A stretch of DNA of 8,344 nucleotides from Anaerolineales bacterium. GTDB taxonomy: Bacteria; Chloroflexota; Anaerolineae; Anaerolineales; UBA6663. The stretch is taken from NCBI GenBank assembly GCA_016789245.1, contig JAEURM010000075.1:1-8344 (forward strand). The letters run 5' to 3'. Position numbers and translations under genes: made by a program. The notes under the pieces were generated by a model that was not told the origin of the DNA, made no database searches, and worked only from the letters and a program-made list of their open reading frames with translations. This document shows, piece by piece, positions 1-5,573 of this stretch (positions are counted from its first letter, which is position 1; each line of letters starts with the position of its first letter).

Positions 1-326
1 CCGTTCTCGCTGATTCAGATTCCATTGCCACACTTTGGCTCGCCAACGCGGAGGGCGCAGAACAACCGCTCAATCTCAATCCAACCGATGCCGTGAACGT
101 GGCCCTCCGCGCCCGTGCGCCAATCTTTGTTGAAGAAACCGTGCTGGCCGAAGTGGGCATTCCGACGGAAGAACTTTGGACGGCGTTGGAAGCTGAAGAA
201 GCGGAATTTGCCGCGCACCTGCGTGACCATGTGCCGCCCGGCACTGAACTTTCTTTCCCCGCGCCAGAAACGCTGGAATGGCGCTCCATCGTTCCACCGG
301 AATGGCGTTTATTTGAACCGGTGTAA
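1..326 (+). CDS. DUF151 / bifunctional nuclease family protein, C-terminal part (5' end outside window)
   Basis: The reading frame is open from the left edge (first whole codon at 3) to TAA at 324-326, giving about 107 residues. The segment NPTDAVNVALRARAPIFV, followed by EETVLAEVGI, is the typical C-terminal signature of the DUF151 (DNase-RNase) family. It aligns by eye with RPSDALNLALRLSAPIFV in the next gene. Family members related to Thermotoga TM0160 and plant BBD proteins are reported to degrade DNA and RNA; activity here is inferred. After the domain there is an acidic, probably helical stretch (TEELWTALEAEEAEFAAHL) and a Pro-rich tail ending EWRLFEPV. The GTG at 93 is not a real start, because the conserved domain extends upstream of it. 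Whether this protein also carries an N-terminal sigma domain, like its neighbour, cannot be seen. Confidence 0.8.
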   Translation, partial: VLADSDSIATLWLANAEGAEQPLNLNPTDAVNVALRARAPIFVEETVLAEVGIPTEELWTALEAEEAEFAAHLRDHVPPGTELSFPAPETLEWRSIVPPEWRLFEPV

Positions 327-335
327 TTAATTGGG

Positions 336-402
336 ACACGGAAATACACGGATGAACACGGAAATAAATCCGTGTGCGCGAAGCGCCCGCGTTCATCCGC
401 GT
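336..402. repeat. Palindrome A: 10-nt words in an inverted repeat between two DUF151 genes
   Basis: Three 10-nt words follow one another: acacggaaat (336-345), acacggatga (346-355) and acacggaaat (356-365). The arm 346-361 pairs with 387-402 over 16 positions, with two A.C mismatches (348/400 and 358/390). A nested perfect 7-bp stem, acacgga/tccgtgt, lies at 356-362/369-375. There is no T-run after either stem, so this is not a classical intrinsic terminator. The remainder of the 128-nt gap (403-454) shows no convincing promoter. Confidence 0.8.
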
Positions 403-454
403 CCTCAAACCTGCAACCTTTACATGCTGAAGTGCAACTACAAAGCAAAGACGA

Positions 455-1675
455 ATGACCACCCAGCCGCGTGACTCTGAATTGGTGCAACAGGCGCGGG
501 CGGGGAGCCGAGCGGCGTTTGCGGAGCTACTAACTCGGCATCGCCCGCTGGCCCTGCGCCTCGCGGCACGCTTGCTGGGCGGCACGTGGGAAGCCGAAGA
601 TGTTCTGCAGGAGGCGGGCTTACAAGCGTGGCTGAACCTTGACCGTTTGCGTGATGATGACCGATTTGGCCCGTGGCTGGGCGGCATAGCGTTGAACTTG
701 GCCAAAATGCGCCTGCGTGCCCACCGCCACACATACGCGCTGGAAGATTTAGACGGCGGGCGTGTGGCTCAGCACTTCTCGCTAGCGGAATTAGCGCCCT
801 CGCCAGAAGCGGTGGCTGAGACGTTGGAACTGCACCGCTGGGTTTTACGTGCGCTAGAAACTCTGCCCGCCGAACAGCAAGCCGTGGTGCGCCTGCATTA
901 TTGGGATGGGCTGACGTTGAACGAAATCAGTGCCTTCAGCGGTGCGCGGCTGGGCACGCTCAAAGCCCGCCTACACCGTGCGCGAGAAAAATTGCGCGCA
1001 CAACTATTGCCTGAACCATCCTTGCCTAAGGAGCAACCCGCCATGATTGAAGTGACCATTGAAAATGTTTTGGTGCGTGCGCTGAAGTTTGAACCGGCGA
1101 ACGTGATGTTTCTAAAAACGCCGGAGAAAGATGTGTTGGAATCTGCTAGCCGTGAGTTACCGCCGCCCGGCACGCCCATGTTCAATATCCCTCTGCCGCC
1201 GCCTACACCTCCTCTAGACCAGCGCGTGGTGATATTGAAAGAAAAAAATGGCCCCCGTGTTTTGCCTATTTGGATTGGCCCGTTTGAAGCGGATGCGCTT
1301 TCTCTGCAATTGGCCGGAACTTCCACCCCGCGCCCGATGACGTTTGATTTGACGGCCCGTTTGCTGGAAGCCGCCCAAGCGAAAGTAGAGCGCGTCACCA
1401 TCAGCCGTTTGCAAGCTGAGGTGTTTTACGCCACGCTCACTGTGCACGCCAGCGGCCAAACGCAAGCAGTGGATGCACGCCCCAGTGATGCCCTCAATTT
1501 GGCCCTGCGCCTCAGTGCCCCTATCTTCGTTGCGCCGGAAGTGATGGACTCTCAAAGCGTTCCGGCTGAAAATCTTCAAGAGAAATTAGAAGCCCAAGCC
1601 ACCAAGCCAGAATTTATGTGGGTCTCCGCGCCCGCGCCGGTGGTTGGAATGCCCAAGCCGCCTGAAAAGCCATAG
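455..1675 (+). CDS. ECF-type sigma-70 factor fused to a DUF151 bifunctional nuclease domain
   Basis: The 406-aa product has two recognisable halves. Residues 8-90 are sigma region 2, with WEAEDVLQEAGLQAWLNLDRL as the region 2.2-like core. Residues 125-183 are region 4, with LPAEQQAVVRLHYWDGLTLNEI and the helix-turn-helix GARLGTLKARLHRAREKL. Residues 197-370 match DUF151: PIWIGPFEADALSLQL at 271-286, a helix at 295-308, VERVTISRLQAEVFYATL at 311-328 and ARPSDALNLALRLSAPIFVA at 341-360. A Pro-rich loop lies at about 236-254. Role: probably a promoter-specificity factor whose C-terminal extension is a nuclease-like domain, which may regulate it; this is inference. The ATG at 455 has no clear Shine-Dalgarno, but the sigma domain begins only a few residues after it. 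No anti-sigma gene lies nearby. A second strong start sits inside at 1043. Confidence 0.85.
   Translation: MTTQPRDSELVQQARAGSRAAFAELLTRHRPLALRLAARLLGGTWEAEDVLQEAGLQAWLNLDRLRDDDRFGPWLGGIALNLAKMRLRAHRHTYALEDLDGGRVAQHFSLAELAPSPEAVAETLELHRWVLRALETLPAEQQAVVRLHYWDGLTLNEISAFSGARLGTLKARLHRAREKLRAQLLPEPSLPKEQPAMIEVTIENVLVRALKFEPANVMFLKTPEKDVLESASRELPPPGTPMFNIPLPPPTPPLDQRVVILKEKNGPRVLPIWIGPFEADALSLQLAGTSTPRPMTFDLTARLLEAAQAKVERVTISRLQAEVFYATLTVHASGQTQAVDARPSDALNLALRLSAPIFVAPEVMDSQSVPAENLQEKLEAQATKPEFMWVSAPAPVVGMPKPPEKP
1027..1045 (+). promoter_or_regulatory. Internal Shine-Dalgarno and ATG at the sigma/DUF151 domain junction
   Basis: TAAGGAG (1027-1033) is followed after 9 nt by ATG (1043-1045), in frame with the 455 ORF. 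This Met is residue 197, exactly where the DUF151 part (MIEVTIENVLVRAL) begins. It is a better ribosome binding site than the one at the annotated start. The same TAAGGAG core serves the SRPBCC gene at 2115. Translation from here would give a free 210-aa DUF151 protein (1043-1675). It is either a working internal start or a relic of two genes that fused. Confidence 0.6.
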
Positions 1676-1680
1676 ATGCT

Positions 1681-1732
1681 AGTGTGAAAGTGAGCAGGGA
1701 AAGGGAGACTCTCACCTGCCCACTTTCACACT
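1681..1732. repeat. Palindrome B downstream of the sigma-DUF151 gene
   Basis: The arms agtgtgaaagtg (1681-1692) and cactttcacact (1721-1732) are perfectly complementary over 12 bp. After one A.C mismatch (1693/1720), five more pairs follow (gcagg 1694-1698 / cctgc 1715-1719). The word cactttc occurs twice in the right arm (1721 and 1729). It starts 5 nt after the stop codon of the preceding gene. No T-run follows. Confidence 0.8.
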
Positions 1733-1764
1733 TTCCCCAAGCCAAAGATTCCCTAAAATTCATT

Positions 1765-1803
1765 GGAGTATTCCTTGACAGGAATATTCCTTTTGGGTAT
1801 ATT
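1765..1803 (+). promoter_or_regulatory. Consensus promoter of the arsR-like gene flanked by two operator-like boxes
   Basis: TTGACA (1775-1780) and TATATT (1798-1803) are separated by 17 bp, close to the sigma-70 consensus. The -35 hexamer is flanked exactly by GGAGTATTCC (1765-1774) and GGAATATTCC (1781-1790); the second is a perfect palindrome and the first differs at one base. Such paired dyads on the -35 are what an autoregulating ArsR-type dimer would bind (inference). The expected transcription start, 6-7 nt after the -10, falls at or next to the ATG at 1810. Confidence 0.75.
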
Positions 1804-1809
1804 ACCTCC

Positions 1810-2145
1810 ATGCTTCCAATGCTCACAGCTTTGGCTGAGCCAAACCGCTTTCGGATTGTTGAACTCCTGCGCGAGGGCCCTCGCCCAGTGGGTGAAATAG
1901 CCAAGCGGCTTGAGCTTCGCCAGCCCCAAGTTTCCAAACATCTCCGCGTGCTCAGTGAGACCGGGCTAGTTGAGGTACACCCGGCGGCCAACCAACGCAT
2001 TTACCAATTGCGGGTGGAGCCATTCCAAACGTTCGCAGAGTGGCTGGAAACTTATCGTAATTTCAAGGAAGCGAGTTACGACCGGCTGGAAGAACATTTA
2101 CAAACATTGCAGGCTAAGGAGAAAAGCCATGACCCCCCAACTTAA
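1810..2145 (+). CDS. ArsR/SmtB-type winged-helix repressor
   Basis: The 111-aa product has the compact ArsR fold. LTALAEPNRFRIVELLREG (residues 5-23) is the conserved first part, PVGEIAKRLELRQPQVSKHL (26-45) contains the helix-turn-helix with recognition helix QPQVSKHLRVLSETGLV, and the wing follows in VEVHPAANQRIYQL. The C-terminus, from about residue 75, is a charged helix likely used for dimerisation. There are no cysteines, so it is unlikely to be a thiolate metal sensor. ArsR proteins paired with AHSA1/SRPBCC genes are a known subgroup with poorly known ligands. I chose ATG 1810 rather than the in-frame ATG at 1684, because the latter lies inside palindrome B and would translate the promoter. 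No Shine-Dalgarno precedes 1810, so the mRNA is probably leaderless. Its 3' end overlaps the next gene by 17 nt. Confidence 0.9.
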   Translation: MLPMLTALAEPNRFRIVELLREGPRPVGEIAKRLELRQPQVSKHLRVLSETGLVEVHPAANQRIYQLRVEPFQTFAEWLETYRNFKEASYDRLEEHLQTLQAKEKSHDPPT

Positions 2146-2617
2146 ACCCGGTTACCAAATCACATTCCCATCTGATACAGAGATGGTGATGACGCGCGTG
2201 TTCAATGCGCCGCGAGCCTTGGTGTTCAAAGCGCATATTGACCCAGAACTCATCCCGCAGTGGTGGGGCTCGCGCGCCTACACTACCCGCGTGGAAAAAT
2301 GGGACCCTCGGCCCGGCGGCGAGTGGCGCTTTGTTTCGCGCGGGGAGGATGGCAGTGAGATTGCCTTTTTCGGTGAGCTCCGTGAAATAGTTGCGCCGGA
2401 ACGCTTCACTTGGACGTTTGGCTTTGATGGCCTAATGGGCGAGCCGGGCGTGGAAACCTACGTGTTTGAAGAGCATGATGGAAAAACCACGCTCACGGCT
2501 ACCTCATACTTTGGCTCCAAAGATGAACGCGATGGCCTATTTGACTCTGGCATGGAGGAGGGCGCGAACGAATCTGCCGAGCGGCTGGATGCATTGCTAG
2601 CGCGTTTGCAGAGCTAA
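2129..2617 (+). CDS. SRPBCC / AHSA1-like (START-fold) domain protein
   Basis: The 162-aa protein is a single-domain member of the Aha1-C/SRPBCC family, whose helix-grip fold usually encloses a hydrophobic ligand. The signatures visible are RVFNAPRALVFKAHIDPELI (23-42), QWWG (44-47), PGGEWRF (62-68), the strand region ERFTWTFGFDG (91-101), VETYVFEEHDGKTTLTAT (108-125), and a C-terminal helix GMEEGANESAERLDALLARL (141-160). The length is normal for the family. The ATG at 2129 is supported by TAAGGAGA (2115-2122) six nt upstream. It starts inside the last 17 nt of the arsR-like gene, so the two are probably translationally coupled. The ArsR-AHSA1 pairing is common in bacteria; the ligand or reaction is unknown. 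Confidence 0.88.
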   Translation: MTPQLKPGYQITFPSDTEMVMTRVFNAPRALVFKAHIDPELIPQWWGSRAYTTRVEKWDPRPGGEWRFVSRGEDGSEIAFFGELREIVAPERFTWTFGFDGLMGEPGVETYVFEEHDGKTTLTATSYFGSKDERDGLFDSGMEEGANESAERLDALLARLQS

Positions 2618-2677
2618 GGATTAATAGCCGTTCGGATAAGATACCTCTAAAAGCGATTTGGTTAATGTGAGGCAAAC

Positions 2678-3313
2678 ATGGGCAAAGTAGTTTTCAATAT
2701 GACGATTTCGCTGGATGGTTTTGTGGCTGGCCCCAATGATGGTCCAGAAAACGGTATGGGCGATGGCGGCGACCAGATATTTGAGTGGTACTTCACCGGC
2801 AATACCGAAGTGCCGATTTCGGATGGGCAAATGGTGCTGAAGGTTTCGGCGCAAAGCGCGGAACTCATGCGGGTCGCGTTTGCACGGTATGGTGCCGGTG
2901 TGTGGGGGCGGCGCACGTTTGATATTGCCCACGCGTGGAATGGCCACCCACCCGGCACGCCGTGCCTCGTGGTCACTCACTCCGCGCCACCAGAGTGGCT
3001 CAAAGAAGGCTCACCCTTCATCTTTGTTACGGATGGCGTTGAGAGCGCCATTCGGCAGGCGAAGGGATTGGCGGGTGATAAAGAGGTGGTGTTGTGTACG
3101 GCCAGCGTTTTTCAACAAGCCCTCACCGCTGGGCTGGTGGATGAAATCCACTTGGATGTTGCGCCTGTGTTGCTGGGCCGGGGCGTACGGCTGTTTGAAC
3201 ACCTTCGCATTGAGCCGATGCGGCTGGAACGCCTCCACGCCATTGCCGCCCCGGGCGTTACGCACCTTGCCTTTCGGATTCTCAACTCCCCTTACGCGAG
3301 TAAGCAGGCTTGA
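2678..3313 (+). CDS. Dihydrofolate reductase-like / RibD C-terminal domain protein
   Basis: The 211-aa protein is recognised by FNMTISLDGFVAGPNDG (6-22) near the N-terminus, GRRTFD (77-82), LVVTHSAPPEW (97-107), the nucleotide-binding stretch around FVTDGVESAIRQAKG (116-130), and DEIHLDVAPVLLGRGVRLF (155-173). These are standard for the RibD_C family (YyaP/YwjB type), presumed NAD(P)H-dependent reductases. The substrate is not known, and it should not be called folA. The ATG at 2678 has TGAGG (2668-2672) five nt upstream. The gap of 60 nt to the SRPBCC gene has no palindrome and no clear promoter, so it is likely the third gene of the ArsR-controlled unit. ArsR, AHSA1 and RibD_C genes are often neighbours in bacterial genomes. 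Confidence 0.88.
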   Translation: MGKVVFNMTISLDGFVAGPNDGPENGMGDGGDQIFEWYFTGNTEVPISDGQMVLKVSAQSAELMRVAFARYGAGVWGRRTFDIAHAWNGHPPGTPCLVVTHSAPPEWLKEGSPFIFVTDGVESAIRQAKGLAGDKEVVLCTASVFQQALTAGLVDEIHLDVAPVLLGRGVRLFEHLRIEPMRLERLHAIAAPGVTHLAFRILNSPYASKQA

Positions 3314-3354
3314 ATTCTGAGCTTTATCCCAAACTCAGATTAGTTACAAAGATT

Positions 3355-3396
3355 AGTGGGTGGATAAGTAAACGAAGTGACTCTTATCCACCCACT
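3355..3396. repeat. Palindrome C between the reductase and M23 genes
   Basis: The arms agtgggtggataag (3355-3368) and cttatccacccact (3383-3396) are perfectly complementary over 14 bp with a 14-nt loop. No T-run follows, so it is not a classical terminator, although its place just after the last gene of the ArsR unit fits a transcript end. The 12-nt word cttatccaccca (3383-3394) recurs at 5563-5574, where its last base is the first base of the pepT start codon. Confidence 0.85.
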
Positions 3397-3418
3397 TCCA
3401 AAACCCTCGGCCCAGAAC

Positions 3419-3461
3419 TTGCACTCCTGCCTAAGCCGCCCTTATACTGGCTGGCAAGGAG
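3419..3461 (+). promoter_or_regulatory. Probable promoter and Shine-Dalgarno of the M23 gene
   Basis: TTGCAC (3419-3424) and TATACT (3443-3448) are separated by 18 bp, a plausible sigma-70 promoter. AAGGAG (3456-3461) lies 6 nt before ATG 3468 and supports that start. The predicted transcript would begin close to 3455, leaving a very short leader. Confidence 0.5.
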
Positions 3462-3467
3462 CTGTAC

Positions 3468-5507
3468 ATGGGCCAACCCACTTTTTATGATGGCCGCCTC
3501 TCACTGGTGTACTGGACGCCGCGTTCTATCAATGAAACGTCCATAGACCAGTTCGCGCAAAATTTACGCGCCGGCTCGCCCAACATCAACGGCGTGATGG
3601 TGAAAACCAACAACGGCTCCGTGTGGCAGGGCGCGTTTGATTCCAGCAAGCCCAATCTCAACATCAACTCCACCGCCGATGTAAAACGCTGGGTGGATAC
3701 ATTAGCGGCGCGCGGCTTGGAAACGCATGCGTGGGGCGTTCTGCGCGGCCTCAGCCCACAGGCCGAAGTAAACCGCTTTGTAGAAATTTGCCAAGTGGCG
3801 GGCGTTAAATCTCTGCTGTTAGATTTGGAAGAAGGCCCCGCCTACTTTGTAGGCACGCAGAGCGCGGCGCTCACCATCGCCCAAGGGCTTCGCAATGGCC
3901 TCGGCCCCAATTTCCACATTGGCCTAATTTTTGATTACCGTGGCAACCGCCCGCAAAAGTTGTGGGTGCAAACGGTGTGGTTTCCGTACATTGATAGCCT
4001 GCACCCGATGGTGTATCACTATCACTTTGGTCAGAGCGCGCAGACCGCGTTGCAGAACTGTTACAACGCGATCGGCAGCTGGGGCCGGCCGGTGTACCCG
4101 ATGCTCCAGGGCTACTCGCCGGGCGGCAGCATCGGCATCTACCCAGCGAGCGATATTCCGATTACGGCTAACATCGCCATCAATAGTTTTGGAGCGCGCG
4201 GCCTTTCTTGGTACCGCTATGGGCGCGGCTTAAGCATTCCAGATGAAGGCTTGGGCGCGGCGGATTTGCCCGAGTTGGCCAAAGTGAGCGTGCCCGTAAA
4301 CCCGCCGCCGCCACCCCCTAATCCCACGCCCACGCCGCCACCGCCGGGCGGCCCCATCATCATCGGCCCCGCGCCCATCCCGCCGGATGCGCCGCCTCAG
4401 CTCACCGTGATTGATCCTGATAACGAGCGCACCGGCAACTTCTTCATCAATTACTATGATGACCCGGCCACCCTCAGCCCGTTCTGGCAGGTGGCGCTGG
4501 ACGTGAATGGCCGGCCTTATGCGTTCCGGCCCGCCGCGTACAACTTGCAAACGCTGTACGTCACGTACACGCCGCGCCTGATTGGGCGGGGTAAGTATTA
4601 CATTGAAGTGTTTGTGCCCTCGCAAAACGCCTACATTGAAGACGCGCATTACATTGTGGTGGATTACCCCGGCGGCGTGCGGCGCGAGACCACCTGCATT
4701 TTGAATCAGGCCATTTACAGCAATCAATGGGTTCCACTGCAAGGCAACATCGTTAATGGTGTGCCGGGCGACCCGCTTATCACTCAATTTGATTTAACGC
4801 CCACCATTGGGGATGCAGGCCGCGTGAACGTGGCCGATATTACTTTTATCAATCCGGCATCTCACCCTAGCGGCAAGTTTGAAGTAGCGTTTGGCGCTAT
4901 CCGCTGGCGGCCAGTGAATGTAGCGGGCGTCATGCCCACTCTTCACACCCTAGATGCCCCAGTTGGCACGGAGGCAGACCGCCGCGGGCCGATCCCTACG
5001 GGTCGGTTCACGGCGGGCGGATTTCGATTCTGGCTCGGCAACTGGTTTGATGTGAATCCGATTGGCTCCCGCTACCGTTTGGGGAGCGGTTGGGCTGTGC
5101 ACACCGGTGCGGATTTGAACTTGGATGGAAGCGTAACGGCGGATAAAGATGCGCCGGTTTATGCGATGGGTGACGGCGTGGTAATTTGGGCCCGCAAACT
5201 CACCGCCAGTTGGGGGCAGACGATTGTGCTTGAGCATGCTGTGCCCGGTGAAGACGGTTTGTTTTGGGCGCGTTATGCGCACCTGAACAATTTGCAAGTG
5301 AGCGAAGGGCAAGTGGTAAAGCGCGGCCAGCAAATTTGCACCATTGGCGAGTACGCGCCCAATAACTACCATCTCCATTTTGATGTGACGTTGGAGCCTA
5401 TTTTGCGGCATACGCCCGGCCACTGGCCCGGCGATAATCGCGCCGAAGTGCTTCGCGTTTACCAAGACCCGCTGGAATTTATCAAACGGTATCATGTGGT
5501 GCGGTAA
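3468..5507 (+). CDS. Multidomain cell-wall-hydrolase-like protein: TIM-barrel-like domain, golvesin-like domain, M23 peptidase
   Basis: The 679-aa product has four parts. Residues 10-265 resemble a glycoside-hydrolase-type TIM barrel, with alternating hydrophobic strands such as VKSLLLDLEEGP (D119, E121, E122 at a strand end) and SLHPMVYHYHFG. Residues 278-316 are a Pro-rich linker. Residues 320-465 resemble the golvesin/xanthan-lyase CBD-like beta domain (YTPRLIGRGKYYIEVFVPSQ, DAHYIVVDYPGG, NQWVPL). Residues 540-645 are an M23/LytM endopeptidase: HTGAD (H545, D549), YAHL (H605) and HLHFD (H635, H637), the complete zinc and catalytic set. It probably cleaves peptidoglycan peptides. There is no signal peptide at MGQPTFYDG, and an in-frame TAA at 3432-3434 excludes a longer N-terminus, which is odd for a wall enzyme. 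The glycosidase assignment of the first domain is tentative. Confidence 0.85.
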   Translation: MGQPTFYDGRLSLVYWTPRSINETSIDQFAQNLRAGSPNINGVMVKTNNGSVWQGAFDSSKPNLNINSTADVKRWVDTLAARGLETHAWGVLRGLSPQAEVNRFVEICQVAGVKSLLLDLEEGPAYFVGTQSAALTIAQGLRNGLGPNFHIGLIFDYRGNRPQKLWVQTVWFPYIDSLHPMVYHYHFGQSAQTALQNCYNAIGSWGRPVYPMLQGYSPGGSIGIYPASDIPITANIAINSFGARGLSWYRYGRGLSIPDEGLGAADLPELAKVSVPVNPPPPPPNPTPTPPPPGGPIIIGPAPIPPDAPPQLTVIDPDNERTGNFFINYYDDPATLSPFWQVALDVNGRPYAFRPAAYNLQTLYVTYTPRLIGRGKYYIEVFVPSQNAYIEDAHYIVVDYPGGVRRETTCILNQAIYSNQWVPLQGNIVNGVPGDPLITQFDLTPTIGDAGRVNVADITFINPASHPSGKFEVAFGAIRWRPVNVAGVMPTLHTLDAPVGTEADRRGPIPTGRFTAGGFRFWLGNWFDVNPIGSRYRLGSGWAVHTGADLNLDGSVTADKDAPVYAMGDGVVIWARKLTASWGQTIVLEHAVPGEDGLFWARYAHLNNLQVSEGQVVKRGQQICTIGEYAPNNYHLHFDVTLEPILRHTPGHWPGDNRAEVLRVYQDPLEFIKRYHVVR

Positions 5508-5510
5508 AAT

Positions 5511-5554
5511 GGTTATTAGTTATTGGTTATGGCCAATAACTAATAACCAATAAC
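5511..5554. repeat. Palindrome D: AT-rich heptamer palindrome between the M23 gene and pepT
   Basis: ggttattagttattgg (5511-5526) and ccaataactaataacc (5533-5548) form a perfect 16-bp stem with a 6-nt loop. Each side consists of heptamers: ttattag/ttattgg from 5513, and ccaataa/ctaataa/ccaataa from 5533. Because of this, a second register is possible (5520-5530 with 5543-5553). No T-run follows. It begins 4 nt after the M23 stop codon. Confidence 0.9.
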
Positions 5555-5573
5555 AGCTCTGACTTATCCACCC

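Noticed and set aside
898..1401. Minus-strand ORF of 167 codons
   Set aside because: It lies opposite the sigma-DUF151 gene, whose domains are clearly coding; the translation shows no recognisable motif.
1681..1732. Classical intrinsic terminator for palindromes A-F
   Set aside because: None has a T-run on either side of the stem; only the SRP RNA stem does.
1684..1809. N-terminal extension of the ArsR-like protein from an in-frame ATG at 1684
   Set aside because: It would translate palindrome B, the operator boxes and the consensus promoter; the ArsR domain starts cleanly at 1810.
2678..3313. folA (true dihydrofolate reductase)
   Set aside because: The motifs fit the RibD C-terminal/YyaP group rather than housekeeping DHFR.
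3310..3546. Plus-strand ORF of 78 codons overlapping the M23 gene start
   Set aside because: It reads through palindrome C and the M23 promoter, with no domain and no ribosome binding site.
4230..4787. Minus-strand ORF of 185 codons
   Set aside because: It is opposite the M23 gene and Arg-rich; typical shadow of a GC-rich gene.
5482..5510. Promoter for pepT with TAAAAT at 5505-5510
   Set aside because: The matching -35 position reads TCAAAC, and the element lies at the end of the M23 coding sequence; too weak to call.
5511..5554. CRISPR or transposon interpretation of the repeat-rich spacers
   Set aside because: Units are 7-10 nt in tandem or palindromic form, with no spacers, no transposase and no target-site duplication visible.
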